DNA of 55,735 nt from Mycolicibacterium stellerae (GTDB lineage Bacteria; Actinomycetota; Actinomycetes; Mycobacteriales; Mycobacteriaceae), in NCBI RefSeq assembly GCF_003719305.1, contig NZ_RARC01000042.1, positions 1 through 55,735 of the forward strand, in the 5' to 3' direction. Both the position numbers and the translations under genes were made by a program. This document shows, piece after piece, positions 24,501-32,598 of this stretch. The notes under the pieces were generated by a model. It worked only from the letters and a program-made list of their open reading frames with translations. It did not search any database and was not told where the DNA came from. Each line of letters opens with the position of its first letter. The first letter of the stretch is position 1.

Positions 24501-24879
24501 GACAGAACTGGTGTGTGGTGGCGATGGTCGCGGCGTCGAACGCCGCCAACGCGTCGCGCAGTCGTCGGCGACGGTCATCGCGCTCACCGTCGGCGCAGTC
24601 GAGCAGATGCACGATCACCTGATTGTCGCCGACCCAGGACGGATCGTCGAAGGCCACTACCGCGTCGACGATTTGGCGCCGCACGCGGTCGCGCAACTCC
24701 TGCGTCGCCGCCCGCCCGAAGGTGATCAGCAGCATCTGGTCCAGCGTCGCCGCGCCCTCGGCGATGTAGCGCGTGACAAGGCCGGCCAACGCGAACGTCT
24801 TGCCCGTGCCCGCGCTCGCCTCCAGCACGGTCGTCGACCGTGCATCGGGCAGCCGACCCAGCAGATCGAAGTTCTCCAT
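21592..24879 (-). CDS. recB: Exodeoxyribonuclease V subunit beta RecB
   Basis: A 1095-residue UvrD-type helicase and nuclease. Walker A ASAGTGKT is at residues 21-28, DEFQDTDPVQW forms Walker B, LIGDPKQAIYAFRGGD is motif III, and RLMYVAMTRAQ lies near the end of the helicase. The C-terminal nuclease holds GSVDAVLR and VVVDYKT (residues about 972-988), so the D and DYK metal ligands of the RecB nuclease are intact. ATG at 24879 overlaps the recC stop by 1 base (TGATG). The protein unwinds with 3'-5' polarity and degrades DNA from double-strand ends together with RecC and RecD. Confidence 0.95.
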   Translation of the reverse strand: MENFDLLGRLPDARSTTVLEASAGTGKTFALAGLVTRYIAEGAATLDQMLLITFGRAATQELRDRVRRQIVDAVVAFDDPSWVGDNQVIVHLLDCADGERDDRRRRLRDALAAFDAATIATTHQFCQMVLKSLGVAGDSDTGVTLVESLDELVAEIVDDLYLRHFGLERDFPLLNYDDALRLAHEVVKHPATELRPKEPPPDSRAAVCVDFAKDVLAELEVRKRRRHILGYDDLLTRLADALEADDSPAQLRMHQRWPIVMVDEFQDTDPVQWKVIRRAFNRRSTLILIGDPKQAIYAFRGGDIVTYLNAAETAGVRKTLGKNWRSDAALLNRLQTLLGGAALGDERIIVHEVEAHYRGSRLKGAPCEDPFRLRVVKRDTFGCKGTRTIAIGDLRTHIPRDLAADIGALLASGATFDGEPLEARDIAVIVESHKDARACYRALGDAGIPAVYTGDSDIFNSDAAEDWLTLLEAFDQPHRSGMVRAAAATMFFGKTADELVDGGDKLTDEIAETLREWAGQARERGVAAIFEAAQLDGMSLRVLSWQVGERQMTDLAHMTQLLQEAAHREHFSLPALRDWLREQREERSGTTERARRLDHDAAAVQIMTVWVAKGLQFPVVYLPFAFNRNVQDRKLVLYHEGDQRCLHVGGVDSPDFNAVAVLGRREDASDVSRLMYVAMTRAQSQVVAWWAPSWDEPNGGLSRLLRGRRPGDAAVPDRCSPDKISDDDAMARFGEWEAAGGFVIEESVVRPFPALPPQEQRADLAARHFHRSIDAAWRRTSYSGLIRAAESTPVSSEPEVVELDDEVAEIPLTTTAVGADVASPMADLPMGAKFGTLVHAVLETADPFAADLTAELETHVREHAVWWPVDVAAAELAAALVPMHDTPLGPLADGLTLRQIGLQDRMREMDFEFPLAGGDLRAAAPDIRLSHVGELMRAHLPGDDPLASYADRLSGAALGGQPLKGYLSGSVDAVLRIGDRYVVVDYKTNWLGDPSEPLTAADYAKPRLVEAMLHSDYPLQALLYSVVLHRFLRWRLPAYAPDKHIGGVMYLFLRGMCGPDTPVVDGHPAGVFSWQPPASLITAMSDLLDSGRVAA

Positions 24880-27800
24880 CAAGCGTCCATGGCTCGAAGC
24901 ATCGGCAGCCACAGGCGGCCCGCGTAGTGGCCGAGGCCCGCATCGACGAGGACCCTCAGCCACGCGCCATGACCCCACGTCCGAACGTGCGCCGGTTCGG
25001 CATCGTCGCCCGGATAGCGATCGGACTTCCACCGGTACCCTGCCGAACGCTCCGGATCGCCGTGGGTGTGTACGGCCTCCGCCCACGCGAACGATGTCTT
25101 GGTCGGCAGCGGCAGTGGTTCGCGACGGCCCTCGTCGTACATCGCGACGAGATCGGCCAGCAGGTCCACGGCGGGTTCGGCGGGTCTGCGCAGGGTGGTC
25201 AGCTGCGGCGTCGTGCCCTTCCTGGCGCGACAGATGCACACCGCCGCCCAGTCCTGACTCGGATCGTGAGCGAGCAACGCCAGCAACGGAATCCACGACT
25301 GCAGCAGCTGGCGTCCGCCCGGCTTCGAATACGTCACCGAGACCAGCCGCTCGCCGAACACCGGAGAGACGGTGCCCACCAACCGCCTACCGCCGAGGTC
25401 GATATCGACGTCGACTGCATCAGCGTCGGACTTGCGGTACCCAAGGGCGGTTTCGGCCAGCAGCGCGGCCTGGTCGCGGATCTCGGTGGCCTTGCGCCAC
25501 CCGAGCTGGCCCGGCGGCAGCGTGCCGCGCCGCCACTCCGCGTGTATCGCCTCCTCGGCCGCCATCCCCGCCAACATGTCGGCGAGCATCCGATCGCCGA
25601 CCGTCCACTCCTCGAGTGCATTGATGTCGACGGGCATGGCGTCCTCGACCCCGTCGACCTCCCACGGCAACGTGAAGTCCAGCGCCCGGTAGAACCCCTT
25701 CACCGGATCCCGGAAGAACGCGACCAGGTCGGCGAGCACGACATCGTCGAGCGGGGGAGCGGGCAGCAGGCCGGAGATGAACGGCGGCTTCTCGGCGCGA
25801 TCACCAAAGCGGGCCTTGGCCGCCTTCAGCACGGTCGGGTCGAACGTGAACGGTTCGTCCGGGATCAGCTTGCCAGGGATGACGTTGCGAGTGTCGAAGG
25901 GCTGCAACGGATGTTTGACGACGATCTGCTTGCCGACCTTGTGTTCGGTGGTCAGGTCGAGGGTGTCGAGGAGCTCGGCCAGTGGCACCGCCGGCGGCCG
26001 CTCCTGGCCGGAGTACTCGTTGGCGCCGGTGTAGGTGATGACGAGCTTCTCGGTCGCGGCGCCGATCGCGTCGAGCAGCAGTTGGCGATCCTCGGAACGA
26101 ATGTCGCGTTCGCCGGTCATCGGGTCGCGGGCGAGCACGTCGTCGCCGTCGACCACACCAAGGCGCGGGAAGATGCCGTCGTCGAGGCCGACGAGGCAGA
26201 CCACGCGGTGCGGGACCGAGCGCATCGGCACCATCGTGCACACCGTCAGGGTGCCGGTGCGGAAGTTGGCCCGCGTCGGACGCCCCGCAAGGTGGCGGTC
26301 AAGGAGCGCGCGGATGTCGGGCAGACGCATCCTCGTCTGCGCGCGGGGACCCGCGTCGGTGAGCACGTCGCCGAACTCGCGCTGCAGCTGACTGGTCTGC
26401 CAGGCGTCGTCATCATCGACGCGGGCGAGCAGGTCGATGCCTCGTTCCAGCGCAGTCAGCCACTCGCGCAACGGCTTGAGGCCGGTGAGGGATTCGACGA
26501 CGTGCTGCAGCCGGTCGACGTACTCGGCCAGCTGGCCTGCCAGCTCGACGCGGTTGCTGCTGACGTCGTCGAGCGGCAGGGTCGTCTCGATCCAGGCGTG
26601 TGAGTCGTCAGACATCGCCACCCCCGCGAGTACACGGTCGATGCCGAAACGCCACGTGTTCTGCACGAAGTCGACGCCGTACAGCTTGCGGCTGTCGCGG
26701 TCGAAGCCCCATCGGATGTTGGCCTGGCGTACCCAACGCGTGATGTCGTCGAGGTTGTCGTCGGTGAACCCGAACCGGGCCCGCACCGGCGCCGCCTGCG
26801 CGAGGTTGAGCACCTCGCTGGACGTGGCGCGCCCGCCTGCGAGCGCGAGCAGCTGCGACGCCACGCCCAGCAGCGGGTTGGTCTGCACAAGCGAGCGGTC
26901 TGCCAGCCGGACCCGCAGCTTGTGCGCGGGATGCACGCCCTTGATGATGTCGCCGAGCCCGAACCCCGCGACGATCAGCGGCGCATAGCTCTCGATGTCC
27001 GGGCACATGACGAGGATGTCGCGCGGTTCCAGCGTCTCGTCGTCGGCGAGCAGGCCGAGCAAAACCTCTCGCAGGACATCGATTTGGCGGGCCGGACCGT
27101 GGCAGCTGTGCACCTGCACCGAACGGTCGTCGGGACGCAGCGTGCGCCCGCCGCGTGGTATTTCGTTGGCGGCGATGTCGGACTGCAACCAGCCGAGCAG
27201 GGTGTCGGGGCGGTCATGGGCGCCTGTCGATCCAAGCAGGTATTCGTCGGTCTGCCGATGCTGGGGCAGGCTGCGTTGCAGTTCGCGTAGGTCGCGGCCG
27301 AGGGTGGCCAACAGCGGGTGCCCGACTTCCCGGTGGCTGGTGTCGCCGCGGCGAGCGATCTGGCCGTGCACGTCGGCGAGCGACTGCCACAGGTTGTCGC
27401 TTGGGTGCGGCAGCCACAGGTGAAGGTCGTGGTGGGTGGACAGTGCGTCGAGCAGTTCGATCTCGGTGCTGGGTAACCGGGTGTGACCGAAGAGGGAGAT
27501 GCGCTCGGGCAGATCGGTGGGGGACTCCTGCAGTGTGACAAGTGTTTTCGCGTGCCTGATGTGGGGCGGGTCGGCCTCGACGCGGTCCAGCACGGCCCGC
27601 CAGAGGTGCGGCTGCCAGTCGAGGTCGCTGTCGAGCCCGTCGGCGTCGTCATTCTCCCAGTCGACGAGCAGCTGCGGCCGCTGCCGCGCGTAGGACGCGA
27701 AGAGCCCGGCGAGCCGTCGGGCGACGGCGTAGCGGCGGCCCATCCGGAGCTCGCGTTCCTCGCCCGCGACAAAGTGGCCGAGATGGGTGGCCAGCGTCTT

Positions 27801-28130
27801 GCACCAGTCGGCGTCGCAGCTTTCGTCGATCACCTCGAGCAGTGGCCACACCAGCGTGTCGGGATGCCACGGGTCTTCGGCGTCGGTGCCGGTGATCTCG
27901 GCGATCAGCGAGCGCGGGTTGCGGAACGAGATGCCTGCGCAGACACCGTCGGCTTCGGTTCCGCGGCCGAGGATGTGTGACAGCCGCTGGCTCAGCCACC
28001 GCTCGACGCCCTTGGCAGGAACGATGACCAGCTCCTCGGCGAACGGGTCGGGAAGCGGATCGGCGAGCAGCGCGCCGAGGCCGTCGGCCAGGAGATCGGA
28101 TCGCTGCGCGCGATGGAGATGCAGTGCCAT
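24879..28130 (-). CDS. recC: Exodeoxyribonuclease V subunit gamma RecC
   Basis: A 1083-residue scaffold subunit of normal length. Characteristic segments include VPAKGVERWLSQRLSHILG near residue 38, VHSCHGPARQIDVLREVLL in the second third, RDILVMCPDIESYAPLI, and TMVPMRSVPHRVVCLVGLDDGIFPR. RecC is a catalytically dead helicase-like protein that holds RecB and RecD together. In enterobacteria it recognises Chi, but whether the mycobacterial protein reads a Chi-like site is not known from sequence. The gene starts 6 bases after an HD-domain gene and ends overlapping recB, so all four belong to one transcript. Confidence 0.95.
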   Translation of the reverse strand: MALHLHRAQRSDLLADGLGALLADPLPDPFAEELVIVPAKGVERWLSQRLSHILGRGTEADGVCAGISFRNPRSLIAEITGTDAEDPWHPDTLVWPLLEVIDESCDADWCKTLATHLGHFVAGEERELRMGRRYAVARRLAGLFASYARQRPQLLVDWENDDADGLDSDLDWQPHLWRAVLDRVEADPPHIRHAKTLVTLQESPTDLPERISLFGHTRLPSTEIELLDALSTHHDLHLWLPHPSDNLWQSLADVHGQIARRGDTSHREVGHPLLATLGRDLRELQRSLPQHRQTDEYLLGSTGAHDRPDTLLGWLQSDIAANEIPRGGRTLRPDDRSVQVHSCHGPARQIDVLREVLLGLLADDETLEPRDILVMCPDIESYAPLIVAGFGLGDIIKGVHPAHKLRVRLADRSLVQTNPLLGVASQLLALAGGRATSSEVLNLAQAAPVRARFGFTDDNLDDITRWVRQANIRWGFDRDSRKLYGVDFVQNTWRFGIDRVLAGVAMSDDSHAWIETTLPLDDVSSNRVELAGQLAEYVDRLQHVVESLTGLKPLREWLTALERGIDLLARVDDDDAWQTSQLQREFGDVLTDAGPRAQTRMRLPDIRALLDRHLAGRPTRANFRTGTLTVCTMVPMRSVPHRVVCLVGLDDGIFPRLGVVDGDDVLARDPMTGERDIRSEDRQLLLDAIGAATEKLVITYTGANEYSGQERPPAVPLAELLDTLDLTTEHKVGKQIVVKHPLQPFDTRNVIPGKLIPDEPFTFDPTVLKAAKARFGDRAEKPPFISGLLPAPPLDDVVLADLVAFFRDPVKGFYRALDFTLPWEVDGVEDAMPVDINALEEWTVGDRMLADMLAGMAAEEAIHAEWRRGTLPPGQLGWRKATEIRDQAALLAETALGYRKSDADAVDVDIDLGGRRLVGTVSPVFGERLVSVTYSKPGGRQLLQSWIPLLALLAHDPSQDWAAVCICRARKGTTPQLTTLRRPAEPAVDLLADLVAMYDEGRREPLPLPTKTSFAWAEAVHTHGDPERSAGYRWKSDRYPGDDAEPAHVRTWGHGAWLRVLVDAGLGHYAGRLWLPMLRAMDA

Positions 28131-28136
28131 CGGGCG

Positions 28137-28754
28137 TCAGACTACGACTGCCCTGTCGCCGCCTTCGACGAGTCGCTTCAGCTCGCCGACCACTCGCCCG
28201 AGCTCGCCGACCATCCAGCTGTCCAACTCGTGTCTGCGGTACGCCTCGAGCAGGCTCTCGTAATACCAGAGGTGGTCGTGCGGATTCTTCCGGTTGAACC
28301 GGTCCCACAGAGCCGGGCCGTGGGTGTGGTAGTCGCGCAGCATCGACCGCGCGTTGTCCAGCTTGTCGGCCACCGACACCAGAAGCGTGTCGCGGCCGAC
28401 GTCCGCGAGGTGGTCGATGTAGCGCTGCTTGCGTTCCAGCCACGGCGGCTTGGGTACCTCGTCGGTGTCGCTGCACTGCTCGACGATGCGCGCGACGTCG
28501 TCGCCGAAGTTGGCGCGGATCTCCTCGAGCGTCGACGGCCCGCCTGCGTCTTCCACCGCGTCATGCAGTAGCGCGGCGATGGCCTGCTCCTCGGAGCCCC
28601 CGTCGTTGATCACCAGGCTTGCCACCGAAAGCAGATGGCCGACAAAGGGGATGTCACCCCCCTTGCGTACCTGGTTGTGGTGCTTGCACTCCGCGTACAC
28701 CAACGCCTTGGAGAATTTTCCTGACAGTTTCGGATCATGCGTGTGTTCGCTCAT
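28137..28754 (-). CDS. HD-domain hydrolase (SpoT-like) heading the recCBD cluster
   Basis: A 205-residue stand-alone HD phosphohydrolase. His40 (in IPFVGHLLSVA) and the HD pair at 64-65 (ALLHDAVEDAGG), with a later DKLDNARSML segment, are the metal and substrate motifs of the RelA/SpoT hydrolase domain. There is no synthetase domain. The ATG at 28754 has an AGGGGA site 3-5 bases upstream. The stop is 6 bases before recC. Small HD proteins of this type may hydrolyse (p)ppGpp or other nucleotides; substrate and link to RecBCD are not known. The conserved spacing suggests co-transcription. Confidence 0.85.
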   Translation of the reverse strand: MSEHTHDPKLSGKFSKALVYAECKHHNQVRKGGDIPFVGHLLSVASLVINDGGSEEQAIAALLHDAVEDAGGPSTLEEIRANFGDDVARIVEQCSDTDEVPKPPWLERKQRYIDHLADVGRDTLLVSVADKLDNARSMLRDYHTHGPALWDRFNRKNPHDHLWYYESLLEAYRRHELDSWMVGELGRVVGELKRLVEGGDRAVVV

Positions 28755-28820
28755 TCGTCCCCTACCTTCTGACCCGACCATATAGAGGGACACCGACGGG
28801 ATGCTGCGATGCTGGGAAGC

Positions 28821-28897
28821 TGCCCGCCCCGCAGCGAAACATTCGCTGGTACCGAACGGTCGACGGGGTGAGCGAAAGAATCGCTCTGAGGCGGGCA
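28821..28897. repeat. Inverted repeat, family copy 2
   Basis: The left arm 28821-28847 (starting TGCCCGCC, ending ATTCGCT) faces the right arm 28871-28897 (AGCGAAAGAATCGCT onwards, ending GCGGGCA). Both arms are 27 bases and line up without gaps with the perfect repeat at 16529-16619, with a few substitutions. The spacer is 23 bases and starts GGTACCGAACGG, resembling the other spacer. The element lies between the HD/recCBD promoter region and a divergent oxidoreductase gene. Confidence 0.75.
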
Positions 28898-29034
28898 CGG
28901 AGCCACCCGTTGCGGACAACGGCCGCCGGTCAACACCCCGAGACCGGCCGACGTCGGCGGGCAGTCGGTCGATACGGCTGGACCCCCGCCAGCACCTGAC
29001 CGTGCGTCCGCGCGCCGCGTGCCACCATGGGGAC

Positions 29035-29469
29035 ATGCCCGACGACGACATGGCCTCCGAGCGCGACTTCAACGAGCGCAACATCGAGGAGTTCCGCCGC
29101 AACGGCGGCAAGGTCGGCGGGCAGTTCGAGGGCTTCCCGCTCCTGCTTCTGACTTCCACCGGCGCCAAGAGCGGCGCCGAACGCATCAACCTCGTCGGCT
29201 ATTTCGACATCGACGACAAGATCTACATCGTCGGCTCCGCCGCCGGCCGCGACAAGAGCCCCGCCTGGGTGTTCAACATCCGCACCCATCCCGACGTCCA
29301 GGTCGAGATCGGCTCCGACCCGCCAAGGACCGTCGTCGCCAACGAACTGCCCAGCGACGAACGCGATCGGATCTTCGCGATCGTCAAGGAACGCGCTCCT
29401 GGATTCGCCGAATACGAGAAGCGCACCGATCGCGTCATCCCGATCTTCGAAGTTGCCACCAAGGCTTAA
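29035..29469 (+). CDS. Ddn-like deazaflavin (F420)-dependent oxidoreductase
   Basis: A 144-residue split-barrel protein of the nitroreductase/DUF385 family. Key segments are NIEEFRRNGGKVGGQFEGFPLLLLTSTGAKSG near the start, YIVGSAAGRDKSPAWVFNIRTHPDVQVEIG in the middle and TDRVIPIFEV at the end, the F420-binding pattern of Ddn and FDOR-A proteins. These enzymes use F420H2 to reduce quinones and nitro compounds. The start could be ATG 29035 or ATG 29050. The gene stands alone. Confidence 0.85.
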   Translation: MPDDDMASERDFNERNIEEFRRNGGKVGGQFEGFPLLLLTSTGAKSGAERINLVGYFDIDDKIYIVGSAAGRDKSPAWVFNIRTHPDVQVEIGSDPPRTVVANELPSDERDRIFAIVKERAPGFAEYEKRTDRVIPIFEVATKA

Positions 29470-29546
29470 TCAACAGGTTCGTCGAAGCGCAGCCGCGCCC
29501 CCTATAGTTGGACGCAGATCGGCCAAGCCGATCAATTGTCCGGCCC

Positions 29547-30833
29547 ATGCCGACCCACATTGGAGTGCCATTGCCCTGGTCCCGTCGCGTTTGCGTCACC
29601 TCCGCCGTCGCCGCAATAGCGGCGTTGGTGCTTCTCGCTGGAGATGTCGCCGACACCACCGACCAGTGCTCGACCGGCTGCGACGTCGCGAGCGCCGCGC
29701 ATACCGCGTCCGCTCCTAAACCTTCTCCTCCTCGGCCCGCCGCCCTCGGCGTCTTCCCGAAGCCGCAAGCGGCCGATGTCGACCCGGCCGTACCGGTCTC
29801 CGTCGCCGCGTTCACCGGACGCATCGACAACGTCAAGCTGGTCGACGACTGGGGCGAGACGGTGCCAGGCGCCCTGACACCCGACAAGACGGGCTGGCGC
29901 CCGACCGAACAACTCAGCTACGGCCGCACCTACACCATGACCGTCGCCGCGCGCGGGCCCGGCGGCATGCCGTCGCGTCAGACGTCGAGCTTCACCACCC
30001 TGTCGCCCGACTACGAGACCGCCGTCAACCTCAACACCACCGCGGGTGTCTCGCTCGTCGACGGCAACACCTACGGCGTCGGCACCGTCGTCGTCGCGCA
30101 TTTCGACGAACCGATCACCGACAAGACGGCCGCCGAGAAACGCCTGCACGTCACCACCAACCCGCCCGTCGCGGGCGCCTGGAATTGGGTCGACGACCAG
30201 AACGCCCACTGGCGACCCGAGAAGTATTACGCACCAGGCACTACCGTCGACGTCAGCGCCGACATCTACGGCGCGCAACTCGGTGACGGCATGTACGGCC
30301 AAGAGGACCAGCACGTCTCGTTCAAGATCGGCAACGCCCACGTCTCGATCGCCGACGACAAGACCAAACAGGTCAGCGTGTTCGACAACGGCAAGCTGGT
30401 CCGCACCATGCCGACCTCCATGGGCATGGGCGGCACCGAGGTCGTCGGCAGCAAGACCTTGCACTTCTGGACCCCGCCGGGTGTCTACACCGTGCTGGAC
30501 AAGGCCAACCCCGTCGTCATGGACTCAACGACCTACGGGCTCACCGGCGCGGGCGGCTATCGCACGACCGTCGCCTACGCCACCCGCATCAGCATCGACG
30601 GCATCTATCTGCATCAGCTGAACTCCACGGTCTGGGCCCAGGGCAACACCAATGTGTCCCACGGCTGCCTCAACCTCAACGGCGATAACGCCGTGTGGTT
30701 CTACAACTTCTCGGTGCCCGGCGACATCGTCGAGGTCCGCAACACCGGCGGGCCGCCGCTGCAGCAGTGGCAGAACGGCGACTGGAGCGTGCCGTGGGAC
30801 CAGTGGCGCAAGGGCAGTGCGCTCAACGCGTGA
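29547..30833 (+). CDS. L,D-transpeptidase with N-terminal Ig-like domains
   Basis: About 428 residues. A membrane or signal segment (residues about 12-32) is followed by two Ig-like domains (about 60-265) and a YkuD catalytic domain whose motif SHGCLNLN at about 371-378 contains the active-site cysteine. C-terminal NGDWSVPWDQW is typical of the mycobacterial enzymes with a Trp-rich end. The enzyme makes 3-3 cross-links in peptidoglycan outside the membrane, a dominant linkage in mycobacteria, and is carbapenem-sensitive as a class. A CDVAS stretch after the hydrophobic segment leaves lipoprotein processing possible. The ATG at 29547 is preferred over an upstream TTG. Confidence 0.92.
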   Translation: MPTHIGVPLPWSRRVCVTSAVAAIAALVLLAGDVADTTDQCSTGCDVASAAHTASAPKPSPPRPAALGVFPKPQAADVDPAVPVSVAAFTGRIDNVKLVDDWGETVPGALTPDKTGWRPTEQLSYGRTYTMTVAARGPGGMPSRQTSSFTTLSPDYETAVNLNTTAGVSLVDGNTYGVGTVVVAHFDEPITDKTAAEKRLHVTTNPPVAGAWNWVDDQNAHWRPEKYYAPGTTVDVSADIYGAQLGDGMYGQEDQHVSFKIGNAHVSIADDKTKQVSVFDNGKLVRTMPTSMGMGGTEVVGSKTLHFWTPPGVYTVLDKANPVVMDSTTYGLTGAGGYRTTVAYATRISIDGIYLHQLNSTVWAQGNTNVSHGCLNLNGDNAVWFYNFSVPGDIVEVRNTGGPPLQQWQNGDWSVPWDQWRKGSALNA

Positions 30834-30932
30834 TGGCCGCACCACGGCGCCAATCTAATTGACGCTGACGATATCTCGCACCCGGAACACGCGCGTCATA
30901 GTCCAGAAACAAAGCGGGCCTAACTTTGCCGG

Positions 30933-32594
30933 GTGACCCAAGACGTCAGCGAGGAGCCGGTGAACGAGGCCGCCGAGGCCGACCTCGACACCATGACGGC
31001 CACCAAGGAAACTCTCGAGGACTACACGCTGCGGTTCGCCCCGCGCAGCTATCGAAAGTGGTCGACGCGGGTGGTCGGCATCTCGGCCCTCGGCGGCATC
31101 GCCTACCTGGCTGACTTCGCCATCGGCGCCAACATCGGCATCTCCTACGGCACCACGAACGCGCTGTGGGGCATCCTCATCTTCGCAATCGTCGTGATGG
31201 CCACCGGCTTTCCCGTCGCCTACTACTCGGCGCGCTACAACATCGACCTCGACCTGGTGACCCGCGGCAGCGGTTTCGGCTACTACGGGTCGGTGGTCAC
31301 CAACGTCATCTTCGCGACGTTCACCTTCATCTTCTTCGCGCTCGAGGGCTCGATCATGGCCCAGGGCCTCAAACTCGGGCTCGGAATACCGCTGTGGCTC
31401 GGGTATGCCGCATCGACCCTGATCATCTTCCCGTTGGTCATCTACGGCATGAAAGTGCTTTCCACGCTTCAGGTCTGGACGACGCCGCTGTGGCTGGTGC
31501 TGATGGTCGCGCCGTTCGTCTACCTCGTCGTCAGCCATCCAGAGTCGGTCGGCCAGTTCTTCGCCTACCAGGGCGAGAACGGCGTGCAAGGGTTCGACTT
31601 CGGCTCGACCCTGCTTGCTGCGGGTGTGTGTCTGTCGCTCATCGCCCAGATCGCCGAGCAGAACGACTACTTGCGTTTCATGCCGCCCAAAACTCCTGAG
31701 AACAAGCGCAGTTGGTGGACGTGGATGTTCCTGGCCGGGCCGGGCTGGGTCATCTTCGGTGCCATCAAGCAGATCGTCGGACTGTTCCTGGCGGTCTATC
31801 TGATCGCCAACGTCGCCGACAGCGCGGGCATCGCGAACCAGCCGGTGCATCAGTTCCTGGAGATCTACGAGAACTTCCTGCCCGGCTGGCTGGCGATGAC
31901 GCTCGCCGTGGTGCTCGTCGTCATCAGCCAGATCAAGATCAACGTCACCAACGCCTACTCGGGATCGCTGGCCTGGACCAACTCGTTCACCCGCGTCACC
32001 AAGCACTACCCGGGACGGCTGGTGTTCCTCGGGGTGAACTTGCTGATCGCGTTGATCCTGATGGAAGCCAACATGTTCGACTTCCTCAACACGATCCTTG
32101 GCTTCTACGCCAACTGCGGTATGGCGTGGGTCGTCGTGGTGGCCTCCGACATCGTCTTCAACAAGTTCCTGCTCAAGCTGTCGCCGATGGAGCCGGAGTT
32201 CCGCCGCGGCATGCTCTACGCGATCAACCCCGTCGGCTTCGGGTCGATGCTGATCGCCGCGGGCGTGTCCGTCATCGCGTTCTTCGGCGGGCTCGGCGAG
32301 GCCATCCGGCCGTACTCGCCGCTGGTCGCCATCGGCCTTGCGCTGGTGTTGCCGCCGATCTTCGCCATCGCCACCAAGGGCAAGTACTACCTGCGCCGCA
32401 CCGACGACGGCATCGACCTGCCCATGTACGACGAGCACGGCAACCCGTCCGGCGAGCACCTCAAATGCCATGTCTGCCATCACGATTACGAGCGGCCCGA
32501 CATGCTGAAGTGCGAAACGCACGACGCCCACGTCTGCTCGCTGTGCCTGAGCACCGACAAGGTCGCCGACCACGTCTTGCCCGCACAGACCTAG
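30933..32594 (+). CDS. NCS1 purine-cytosine permease family transporter with zinc-ribbon-like tail
   Basis: A 553-residue transporter with about 12 membrane segments from residue 45 to 490 and NCS1-type signatures (ALGGIAYLADFAIGANIG, LAWTNSFTRVTKHYPGR). It would take up purines, cytosine, allantoin or related compounds by cation symport. After the last helix comes a 45-residue cytosolic tail with CHVC at 512-515, Cys527 and CSLC at 535-538 plus several His, arranged like a zinc ribbon, which is not part of ordinary NCS1 proteins. The start is GTG at 30933. It stands between the L,D-transpeptidase and a convergent monooxygenase. The substrate is not predictable. Confidence 0.85.
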   Translation: MTQDVSEEPVNEAAEADLDTMTATKETLEDYTLRFAPRSYRKWSTRVVGISALGGIAYLADFAIGANIGISYGTTNALWGILIFAIVVMATGFPVAYYSARYNIDLDLVTRGSGFGYYGSVVTNVIFATFTFIFFALEGSIMAQGLKLGLGIPLWLGYAASTLIIFPLVIYGMKVLSTLQVWTTPLWLVLMVAPFVYLVVSHPESVGQFFAYQGENGVQGFDFGSTLLAAGVCLSLIAQIAEQNDYLRFMPPKTPENKRSWWTWMFLAGPGWVIFGAIKQIVGLFLAVYLIANVADSAGIANQPVHQFLEIYENFLPGWLAMTLAVVLVVISQIKINVTNAYSGSLAWTNSFTRVTKHYPGRLVFLGVNLLIALILMEANMFDFLNTILGFYANCGMAWVVVVASDIVFNKFLLKLSPMEPEFRRGMLYAINPVGFGSMLIAAGVSVIAFFGGLGEAIRPYSPLVAIGLALVLPPIFAIATKGKYYLRRTDDGIDLPMYDEHGNPSGEHLKCHVCHHDYERPDMLKCETHDAHVCSLCLSTDKVADHVLPAQT

Positions 32595-32598
32595 CGCG

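Noticed and set aside
24840..26603. Long plus-strand open frame opposite recC
   Set aside because: Low-complexity Arg/Val/Gly composition and no motif; recC is clear on the other strand.
30855..32573. Minus-strand open frame of 572 codons opposite the NCS1 permease
   Set aside because: His/Asp/Val-rich shadow without motifs; the permease has clear membrane helices.
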